From Candidatus Moraniibacteriota bacterium (lineage in GTDB: Bacteria > Patescibacteriota > Minisyncoccia > CAIUEV01), in contig VGKB01000032.1 in NCBI GenBank assembly GCA_016867255.1, forward strand, positions 1 through 9,124: 9,124 nucleotides of DNA, in the 5' to 3' direction. Below the pieces are notes generated by a model, which was given only the letters and a program-made list of their open reading frames with translations, made no database searches and was not told the DNA's origin. Positions 3,204-9,124 of the stretch are shown here, one piece after another. The number at the start of each line of letters is the position of its first letter. Position 1 is the stretch's first letter. A program made the position numbers and the translations under genes.

Positions 3204-5798
3204 CTATTTTATTCCAATATCGCTTTCCACCGGATTGGGTGATTCAACGTTCCCTTCCGCTTCCTTAAGCCGCGTTAAAATCTCCTTTTCCACCTCTTCT
3301 CTCGGTCGGCCATAGGTCTGGCGGGAAAAATTCCTGATTTCAGCCGCCGCCGCGTTGTCTCCTGCCGTAGTCGGCAAGGTCTTCATGCTAAAAGGAGTTC
3401 CCACTTGGCCGTTAACAATCATTCTGAGATAAGTGCTGTAATTATCCAGATTAATAAGATCATAGGAATTAAAAACCGGCTCGTACTGCTTGGCCACAAA
3501 TTCCGCGTCTTCCGGCCCAATGCGGAAAGAAGCCAAAGATCCCACATTGCCAAAAACCGCATCGCGAATCTTCTCAGTAAGCTGTTTTAAAAACTGGTGA
3601 GCGATTATGAGATTGAGCCGATATTTACGCGCTTCCGAAAGAATGGAAACAATTGAATCAGTGGTAAAATTGTGAAACTCATCAATATAAAGATAAAAGT
3701 CTTTACGCTTCTCCTCCGGCATATCCACCCGGCTCATCGCCGCAATTAAAATTTTTCCCACCATTACCATCCCCAAAAGATAGGCGTTAAGCTCTCCAAT
3801 CGTCCCTTTGCTTAAATTCATTAGCACTATCTTTTGGCTGTCCATAATTTCACGCAAATTAAAGGATGACTTTTGTTGGGCAATGATTGGTCGCATAATA
3901 TCGTTAGCGATGAAAGAAGTAAGTTTACTGGTAATGTAAGGCACCATATTGGCCAGCGCCGCTTCACCACCGGCTTTTTCCGCTTCTTTAGTCCAAAAGT
4001 TCACCACTACCGGATCAGCGCAATGATCCAGTTTAAACTTCCGAAAGTCCGGATCGGCCAGTACCCGGGATATTTCCAAAAGAGTGGAGCCGGATTCGGG
4101 ATGAGCCATCACAAGAAGCATGGCGTTGCGCATATATTGTTCAAACATTGGGCCGCCTACCTCTTTGAGATTGTAAAGCTTGTCAAAAATGTCAATCATC
4201 TCATTAATTACGAAGGTCTTTTGCTCCGGCCGGTTATATTCCAACAAATTAAGTCCGATGGGCCAATCCACATCTCCGGGATCAAATAAAATAACGTCTT
4301 TGACCCTTTCTTTGGGAATATACGAAAGCACTTTGCCCACTAATTCTCCGTGAGGATCAATTACGCACAATCCCTCGCCAGCTTCAATGTCCTGACGAAT
4401 TAAACCGGCGAGGAAAGAAGATTTTCCGGTGCCGGTCTGCCCGATCGTATAAAGATGGCGCCGCCGATCGTCCCGGCCAATTCGGATAACGGTCTTCTGG
4501 TCCCGGAAAATATTTTCTCCCAGCACTAAACCTTCTTGGGGCATATCGGGCGGACAGGAAGCAGTACGCGACTTGGCCGCTACAATACGGGGAGCCGCTT
4601 TTAGAATATTAACTCCAAAATGGAAAATGCTGGAAAGCTCCTCGGTGGACAAGATCAAAACTTTGCTTCTCCTAAAAACCCGAAAAATGAAGCTGGCGAT
4701 AAACTCTTTAAGATTCTTAGCGGGAACTTTTCTGAAGCTATTGCCATCTACCGCCTCAAACTGGTCAAACGCATTTGCAACATCAGAGAGGATTTCTTCC
4801 GCCCTTTCTTGGGTGGGCGCGGAGGAAATAATCCTTAAATTAACTTGGAAACTGTTCTTTCGCGCCTTGTTTTCAATGACCTCAATGATTTTTTCCTCCC
4901 CTTGAGTCAAAATATGCTGTTCTCTCTCACCGGCCAGTCTTGCTCTTTCATCATTTTTTTCCTGACGGGAAAACGCCTCTTTTAAAAAAGCAACGAGTGG
5001 TCGATTAACCTTTTCTGTCGCCTGTTTCAAAGTCTTTCCCTGTTTCATCTCCCGGGCCACGAGGGTTGCCTTGGGATTTTTCCCGGGGGAAGAAGGAAAA
5101 ACCACTAGTTGAATAGCCGCCCCCTCTTTGCGGGGATCCAATTTGGTAAGGGAATTAGTAATACTATTGAGCGGATCACTCTCCAGTTCACGAAAGGTCC
5201 GGATGGGCAAAAATCTTTCCTTTGACTGTCTGAGGTAGGCGCCCACCACTTTCCCCCGGGGAACAAAAATATTATAACCGTTCACCTTTTCCACTGATAC
5301 GAAAGGAAAAAAACTGTGAATTTGTTTTTCCACGTAATTAACCTGATCCTGGGGCACCGCCAAATAAAAAGCAATCCCTTCCTGATTAAAGGGAACGGCA
5401 ATCTCCAAGGTAAAATAAGGAAAACCCGCGAGGTCCTGCCAAAAAGATCTGGGCCGAATACTACTGAAAGTGGAATAAAGCTGCTCCATTACAGCAATCT
5501 TCTCCCGGACAAATTCCAAAGAGTCGTTCTTCGCTTGGGGCGAATGGGGATCGGAAGACGATTCCATTACCGGAACCGCCACTCGGAGCAGCGTAAATTT
5601 AAAAGAATGCGAGCGGGATTTCTTCCGCCGCAGAAGAAAAAAGAGCGCTACCGCCCCTGCCACTATAATTAAAACAGTCAGCAGGAAAAGCTCTAAAGAA
5701 CCGCTACCGCTCCAAAAATTCAAGAATGAAACCGGAGCGATAAGATTATTTTGTTTTTCAACCGTTGTTACCGAAACCGGCATTATTATACTAAACAT
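3204..5798 (-). CDS. Membrane-anchored TraG/TraD (VirD4)-like conjugation-type ATPase
   Basis: An 864-aa HerA/FtsK-superfamily ATPase like type IV secretion coupling proteins, which use ATP to move DNA or protein through a membrane channel. One membrane segment lies at about 36-57, followed by RRKKSR, predicting a short outside N-terminus and a cytoplasmic body. Residues 60-400 form a large N-terminal region with a charged helical stretch near 277-315. The motor domain starts about 420: Walker A GQTGTGKS at 453-460, CVIDPHGE at 478-485, Walker B FYLYIDE at 701-707 with D706 and E707 as the likely metal and catalytic residues, and IIAHQ at 731-735 as the sensor-like glutamine. The C-terminal tail (810-864) is hydrophilic. 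ATG 5798 lacks a Shine-Dalgarno; an in-frame ATG six codons on is an alternative. The gene follows mraY by 32 bp. No relaxase, VirB4, pilin or other T4SS gene is visible, so it may serve a housekeeping export or uptake role. VirB4-like function is a less likely reading. Confidence 0.85.
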   Translation of the reverse strand: MFSIIMPVSVTTVEKQNNLIAPVSFLNFWSGSGSLELFLLTVLIIVAGAVALFFLLRRKKSRSHSFKFTLLRVAVPVMESSSDPHSPQAKNDSLEFVREKIAVMEQLYSTFSSIRPRSFWQDLAGFPYFTLEIAVPFNQEGIAFYLAVPQDQVNYVEKQIHSFFPFVSVEKVNGYNIFVPRGKVVGAYLRQSKERFLPIRTFRELESDPLNSITNSLTKLDPRKEGAAIQLVVFPSSPGKNPKATLVAREMKQGKTLKQATEKVNRPLVAFLKEAFSRQEKNDERARLAGEREQHILTQGEEKIIEVIENKARKNSFQVNLRIISSAPTQERAEEILSDVANAFDQFEAVDGNSFRKVPAKNLKEFIASFIFRVFRRSKVLILSTEELSSIFHFGVNILKAAPRIVAAKSRTASCPPDMPQEGLVLGENIFRDQKTVIRIGRDDRRRHLYTIGQTGTGKSSFLAGLIRQDIEAGEGLCVIDPHGELVGKVLSYIPKERVKDVILFDPGDVDWPIGLNLLEYNRPEQKTFVINEMIDIFDKLYNLKEVGGPMFEQYMRNAMLLVMAHPESGSTLLEISRVLADPDFRKFKLDHCADPVVVNFWTKEAEKAGGEAALANMVPYITSKLTSFIANDIMRPIIAQQKSSFNLREIMDSQKIVLMNLSKGTIGELNAYLLGMVMVGKILIAAMSRVDMPEEKRKDFYLYIDEFHNFTTDSIVSILSEARKYRLNLIIAHQFLKQLTEKIRDAVFGNVGSLASFRIGPEDAEFVAKQYEPVFNSYDLINLDNYSTYLRMIVNGQVGTPFSMKTLPTTAGDNAAAAEIRNFSRQTYGRPREEVEKEILTRLKEAEGNVESPNPVESDIGIK

Positions 5799-5830
5799 TT
5801 TATTTCTGTTTTATGTGTTTTGGGCAATTT

Positions 5831-6916
5831 TTATTTCCCCATCCCAAATATACCAATAATTAGACCGATCACTCCCAGCACGCCTGATAAGATCCATAGC
5901 CGCATTACCACCTTGGACTCCGGCCAGCCCAATGCCTGCAAATGGTGATGAAACGGGGCAGAAAGAAAGACCTTCCTGCCAAAAATTCTCTTGGAAGTTA
6001 GTTGAATTACCACAGACAAAGATTCCACCAAATACACAAAACAGACAATCGGCAGAATTAAGGCGGAGTTAGTGACAAGGGCCACCACCCCCAAAGCCGT
6101 GCCTAGAGAGAGCGCGCCCGTGTCCCCCATAAAAAACCGCGCTGGATGAACATTAAACCACAAGAAAGCCAGGAGCCCTCCCACAATCACCGCGCAAAAA
6201 GCGGCTAGGTCAATCCGGTGCTGAACAAAAGCAATCACTCCGTAAACCGAGAAAGCCGTAAGCAAAACACCGCCATTCAAACCATCCAGCCCGTCCGTTT
6301 CATTGGAAGATATCGCCGTTGCCAAGATCACAAAGATAAAGAAGGGAATATACCACCAGCCAATTTCATAATCGCCAAAGCCCGGCAGGTGGATGCTGGA
6401 AAATCCCAATTTGTAGTAAAACCACAGCCCGCCGAGAAGCGCAATGGCAAAAAGCCACCAAAATCGGTATAAAAAGCGAATGCCGCCCCCTTTATTAGAA
6501 CCGATCCCTCGGGTCGTTTTGACATCATCTATCACCCCTAAAATACCCGTCGCCACGAGAGCGAACATCGGCAGCCAAGTTTGGGAGCGGCTCAAAAAGT
6601 CAAATTCCACCCAATAACCGTCAAAAATATTCCGCAGAAATTTAAACAGGAGAGCCAGCCCCAAAACGGTTATCCAGATTAATAGCCCTCCCATCAGCGG
6701 GGTGCCCGCCTTTTTTTTGTGCAAACCGTAAAAAATAGGTGCCGCTTTCCCGTCAACTGATTTAGTCTTTATTTTCGCCCTCACCCCATAACGAAACAAA
6801 AAATTCGTAAGCAGCGGCGTCCAGGCCATCGCTACAACGAAGGCCGTAAGGGACAAAAGGAAAACCTCAATTATGTTGCGGTAAAGTGAAATTGACTGGA
6901 TGTCGGCAAAGGTCAT
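5831..6916 (-). CDS. mraY: Phospho-N-acetylmuramoyl-pentapeptide transferase (lipid I synthase)
   Basis: Transfers phospho-MurNAc-pentapeptide from UDP to undecaprenyl phosphate at the inner face of the membrane, giving lipid I for peptidoglycan. At 361 aa it has the usual length and about ten hydrophobic helices. Family motifs in order: HKKKAGTPLMGG at 66-77; GVIDD at 127-131, with the paired aspartates D130/D131 and K133; NETDGLDGLNGG at 205-216, the UDP/Mg site with D208 and D211; NVHPARFFMGDTG at 255-267, with D265; and FHHHLQALGW at 322-331. The usual NLTDGLDGL has Glu in place of Leu here. All catalytic aspartates are present, and the MurNAc-type HHH motif favours MraY over WecA. The gene starts 10 bp after gatC and is followed by the TraG-like gene, away from the mur/dcw cluster where mraY normally sits. 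Confidence 0.96.
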   Translation of the reverse strand: MTFADIQSISLYRNIIEVFLLSLTAFVVAMAWTPLLTNFLFRYGVRAKIKTKSVDGKAAPIFYGLHKKKAGTPLMGGLLIWITVLGLALLFKFLRNIFDGYWVEFDFLSRSQTWLPMFALVATGILGVIDDVKTTRGIGSNKGGGIRFLYRFWWLFAIALLGGLWFYYKLGFSSIHLPGFGDYEIGWWYIPFFIFVILATAISSNETDGLDGLNGGVLLTAFSVYGVIAFVQHRIDLAAFCAVIVGGLLAFLWFNVHPARFFMGDTGALSLGTALGVVALVTNSALILPIVCFVYLVESLSVVIQLTSKRIFGRKVFLSAPFHHHLQALGWPESKVVMRLWILSGVLGVIGLIIGIFGMGK

Positions 6917-6926
6917 AAATTTTTAT

Positions 6927-7238
6927 TTACACTCGCTTAACTTTAACTAAATTATCTTTTTTGCTGGGCAATTCATTTATTATGGCTCTCCCATCCTCAA
7001 ACGGAGCAATCACGTCTTCCCTCGTCACGTCGGCTTTTTTAAGTTGAGGGAATTCCTTTTCCCAAATGGCAATGTTTTTGCCAAACATTTTTTCGCCCCG
7101 CCGCTGGGATTTTTTAACCAGCGCAACGAAATTCAGAATATTTCCTAAATCATTCAGTAAAGTATTTTTCTCGGCCCGTTCAAGCTCCAAATGGGCCAGC
7201 TTAATTGATTTTTCCAGTTGCTTTTTTAACTCATTCAT
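6927..7238 (-). CDS. gatC: Asp/Glu-tRNA(Asn/Gln) amidotransferase subunit C
   Basis: A small (103 aa) subunit that wraps around GatA and helps hold the GatCAB complex, which converts Glu-tRNA-Gln and/or Asp-tRNA-Asn to the amide forms. The family pattern is seen in IKLAHLELERAEK (12-24), the helix DLGNILNFVALV (30-41), the REDV segment (73-76) matching the usual FREDxV, and the C-terminal NLVKVKRV (96-103), the family's typical ending. The middle (44-66) differs from standard GatC. It is the first gene of the minus-strand unit with mraY 10 bp downstream; gatA and gatB are not in the window. ATG 7238 is preceded by AGCGG with no useful Shine-Dalgarno. Confidence 0.85.
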   Translation of the reverse strand: MNELKKQLEKSIKLAHLELERAEKNTLLNDLGNILNFVALVKKSQRRGEKMFGKNIAIWEKEFPQLKKADVTREDVIAPFEDGRAIINELPSKKDNLVKVKRV

Positions 7239-7267
7239 CCGCTAAAAATATTGTTACTGTTACTATT

Positions 7268-7293
7268 TTTATACCAAATCTTTAAAAAAGCAA
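7268..7293 (-). promoter_or_regulatory. Candidate extended -10 promoter for gatC-mraY-ATPase
   Basis: In the 145-bp divergent spacer the minus strand carries TGGTATAAA (7276-7268), a good extended -10 (TGn plus TATAAA), with TTGCTT (7293-7288) upstream at a short 14-nt spacing. An extended -10 does not need a well-spaced -35. A start near 7261 gives a leader of about 23 nt. For the divergent dehydrogenase gene I see only weak boxes (for example TAATAT at 7342-7347). Confidence 0.4.
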
Positions 7294-7383
7294 TAAATCC
7301 GCTAAGAACATAATTTTTGGGGAAAAGTAAAAAATCGGCAATAATATCAAGGCGCTGTTTTTATCATTTTTGACTATTTTACC

Positions 7384-8670
7384 ATGCGGTTTAAAAACCA
7401 AAACACTACCGTAACGATAATTGGCATTGGCTACGTTGGGCTTCCGCTGGCCTGCCTAATCGCCAAGAAAGGATATAAAACTTATGGCTTGGACCTCAAT
7501 AAAACCGTGATAAAAATGGTCAACCAGAAAAAACCGCCATTTAAAGATAAATTCGTCTCCCGGCTGCTGCCTAAGGTAAATCTTAAAGCCACCACCGATC
7601 CGAAAATTCTCAAAAAAACCGACATAGCCATTATTTGCGTTCCTACTCCGGTGGATGAGAAAAGTCTGCCGGTTTTTTCGCCTTTGAAAAGCGCGGTTCG
7701 ATCTATTTTGAATAATTTCAAAAAGGGTATTTTGGTATCGGTAGAATCCACCATTAACCCCGGTGTGTGCGAAGAGATTATCCTTCCTCTGCTTAAAAAA
7801 GCGGGCCGGCGGGTCGGTAAAGACTTCTTTCTTGCCCATTGTCCGGAGAGAATCAACCCGGGCGATCCCCGCTGGAATGTGGTTAACATCAATCGCTGCA
7901 TCGGCGGAGTTACGAAAAAATGTTTGGCAAAAGCAGCTAACTTTTACTCTTCAGTAATTGAAGGGAAGATCTATAAAATGAAATCCATAAAAGAGGCGGA
8001 AGCGACTAAAACAATTGAAAATGCTTTCCGGGACATAAATATCGCTTTCGTGAACGAGCTGGCCAAATCTTTTGACAAAATGGGAATTGACCTTGTTGAT
8101 GTCATCCGTGGCGCCGCCACCAAACCCTTTGCCTTTTTGCCCCACTGGCCCGGTTGCGGGGTAGGGGGACACTGCATTCCCGTCGATCCTTATTACTTGA
8201 TTGAAAAAGCGCGAGAAGTCGGTTTTGAGCACGATTTTTTGAAGTTAGCCCGGGAGATCAATAATAGCATGCCCCGTTACACCGTCGCGGTCCTCAAAAA
8301 GGAATTAAAGAAGCTTAAAAAAGTCCCTAGCGGCACTCGCATCGGCATTTTGGGCGCTTCTTACAAAGCTAACGTGGACGATACCCGGGACGCTCCCTTC
8401 TTCAGAATCAAAAAAGAACTGTTAAAAAGGAGGTTTCAAGTGGAAGTTTACGACCCTTATGTCCCGCGGGAAAGCACGGTAAAGAATCTCCAGGCGCTGC
8501 TGGAGAAATCAGAAGTTCTGCTTTTTTCCGTCAATCACCGAGAGTTTTCCGCCGTTACCCCTAGACTTTGCCGTAAAAATGGCATAAAGTTAGTAATTGA
8601 CGGGAAAAATTTCCTAGACAAAGAAAGATTTTTAAAAGCAGGAATTAGATATAAGGGGATTGGAAGATAG
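7384..8670 (+). CDS. UDP-sugar 6-dehydrogenase (WbpA/WecC-type nucleotide sugar dehydrogenase)
   Basis: Oxidises C6 of a UDP-linked (often N-acetylated) hexose to the uronic acid with two NAD, supplying an acidic sugar for surface glycans. The 428-aa protein has the three-domain UDP-glucose/GDP-mannose dehydrogenase layout: N-terminal Rossmann motif GIGYVGLP at 14-21; CVPTPVDE at 85-92; ESTINPG at 121-127; CPERINPGD at 153-161; the central helix EATKTIENAFRDINIAFVNE at 206-225, with K209 and N213; the catalytic cysteine C264 in GVGGHCIPVDPYY; and the C-terminal GASYKANVDDTRDAP at 324-338. CPERINPGD and the VDPYY form are typical of the UDP-GlcNAc/ManNAc branch (WbpA, WecC, TviB), so UDP-GlcNAc or UDP-ManNAc is more likely than UDP-glucose, but the exact substrate cannot be read from sequence. 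The ATG lacks a Shine-Dalgarno. A glycosyltransferase follows 28 bp downstream. Confidence 0.92.
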   Translation: MRFKNQNTTVTIIGIGYVGLPLACLIAKKGYKTYGLDLNKTVIKMVNQKKPPFKDKFVSRLLPKVNLKATTDPKILKKTDIAIICVPTPVDEKSLPVFSPLKSAVRSILNNFKKGILVSVESTINPGVCEEIILPLLKKAGRRVGKDFFLAHCPERINPGDPRWNVVNINRCIGGVTKKCLAKAANFYSSVIEGKIYKMKSIKEAEATKTIENAFRDINIAFVNELAKSFDKMGIDLVDVIRGAATKPFAFLPHWPGCGVGGHCIPVDPYYLIEKAREVGFEHDFLKLAREINNSMPRYTVAVLKKELKKLKKVPSGTRIGILGASYKANVDDTRDAPFFRIKKELLKRRFQVEVYDPYVPRESTVKNLQALLEKSEVLLFSVNHREFSAVTPRLCRKNGIKLVIDGKNFLDKERFLKAGIRYKGIGR

Positions 8671-8698
8671 ACCTAACTTTTAAGTTCCAAATAAAGCC

Positions 8699-9124
8699 AT
8701 GAATAATAAACCAGACCTATCAATAGTGGTTCCCATCTTTAACGAGCAAGATAATGTCAAAAAACTCCACGCGGAGATTGTGGAAGTGTTGGAGAAGCTG
8801 GAAAAGCCATACGAGATTATCTTCGTAAACGATGGCAGCCAAGACAACACTCTGGAAAATTGTAAGGGTCTGAAGCCATTGAAAATAATTAATTTTCGCC
8901 GTAATTTTGGTCAGACGGCCGCTCTGGACGCCGGGTTCAAGGAATCCAAAGGAGACACTGTTATCGCGATGGATGGCGACTTGCAAAACGATCCTCGTGA
9001 TATTCCCAGACTGCTCCATAAAATGAAACTGGAAAAACTGGACATCGTTTCTGGCTGGCGTAAGAGCCGCAAAGACCCTTTTAGCAAAAAACTTATTTCC
9101 CGCGGGGCAGAATGGCTGCGAAAA
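8699..9124 (+). CDS. Family 2 glycosyltransferase, polyprenyl-phosphate (DPM1/ArnC-like), 3' end cut
   Basis: The first 142 residues of a GT-A fold inverting glycosyltransferase that probably loads a sugar from a nucleotide donor onto a polyprenyl phosphate at the membrane. Seen: SIVVPIFNEQDN at 8-19 (the nucleotide-binding VVPxYNE start), VNDGSQDNT at 43-51, RRNFGQTAALDAGF at 67-80, the metal-binding MDGDLQNDP at 91-99 with the DxD at D92 and D94, and SGWRKSRKDP at 118-127. This motif set is typical of dolichol- or undecaprenyl-phosphate mannosyl/glucosyl/Ara4FN transferases. The window ends before any C-terminal membrane helices, so full length and type are unknown. ATG 8699 is the first start after the dehydrogenase stop, and the frame matches the family start; no Shine-Dalgarno. 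The two genes are likely co-transcribed. Confidence 0.92.
   Translation, partial: MNNKPDLSIVVPIFNEQDNVKKLHAEIVEVLEKLEKPYEIIFVNDGSQDNTLENCKGLKPLKIINFRRNFGQTAALDAGFKESKGDTVIAMDGDLQNDPRDIPRLLHKMKLEKLDIVSGWRKSRKDPFSKKLISRGAEWLRK

Noticed and set aside
3873..4289. 138-aa plus-strand open frame antisense to the ATPase gene
   Set aside because: Lies fully inside the ATPase motor domain region and reads as unstructured composition; a shadow frame. The same applies to the plus-strand frames at 4573-4905 and 5316-5672.
3204..5798. Complete conjugative element or new defence system built around the ATPase
   Set aside because: No relaxase, nuclease, toxin or other partner lies beside it; flanking genes are housekeeping.
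7482..7901. 139-aa minus-strand open frame antisense to the dehydrogenase gene
   Set aside because: The plus strand has a full set of dehydrogenase motifs over the same span.
8720..9019. 99-aa minus-strand open frame antisense to the glycosyltransferase
   Set aside because: The plus strand has all GT2 motifs (FNEQDN, NDGS, DGDLQ) across this span.

Overview
The window looks like part of a chromosome from an uncultured, genome-reduced bacterium, most likely Patescibacteria (Candidate Phyla Radiation, Parcubacteria-like). The clues are a compact set of bacterial housekeeping genes (mraY, gatC), a HerA/FtsK-type TraG/TraD-like ATPase of a kind common in these genomes, a small pyruvoyl-type SpeD homologue next to an ECF-like membrane protein, a free-standing 23S-IVP (four-helix-bundle) gene remnant, A/C-rich degenerate intergenic repeats, and starts that mostly lack a Shine-Dalgarno. 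The lineage is inferred from gene content and style; no marker gene was checked. TGA acts as a stop in the clearest case (it overlaps the next start as ATGA), so the standard bacterial code applies.

Layout, left to right. 1-395: broken coding remnants, then an AT-rich leader. 396-1481 (+): tyrS, a tyrosyl-tRNA synthetase of the archaeal/eukaryotic type. 1482-2063: no intact protein gene; it holds a truncated IVP gene (-), a perfect GC-rich hairpin, a 17-bp inverted repeat and tRNA-Tyr(GUA) (-). 2064-2977 (-): a two-gene unit of a SpeD-like pyruvoyl decarboxylase and a polytopic membrane protein, overlapping by 4 nt. 2978-3203: repeat-rich spacer. 3204-7238 (-): a tight unit transcribed gatC, mraY, TraG/VirD4-like ATPase. 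7239-7383: divergent promoter region. 7384-9124 (+): UDP-sugar dehydrogenase followed by a polyprenyl-phosphate-type GT2 glycosyltransferase cut by the window end, the likely start of a surface-glycan locus.

How the parts work together: TyrRS and its apparent cognate tRNA lie convergently about 400 bp apart. The tRNA has the archaeal/eukaryal identity pair C1-G72 but a bacterial-style long variable arm, so the two look like a co-adapted, non-standard tyrosine pair. This is the most interesting signal in the window. The gatC-mraY-ATPase unit mixes translation (amidotransferase), peptidoglycan lipid I synthesis and a membrane-anchored DNA/protein-translocation-type ATPase; I cannot tell whether that has functional meaning. 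The SpeD/membrane-protein pair suggests a small amine- or SAM-related module, with substrate unknown.
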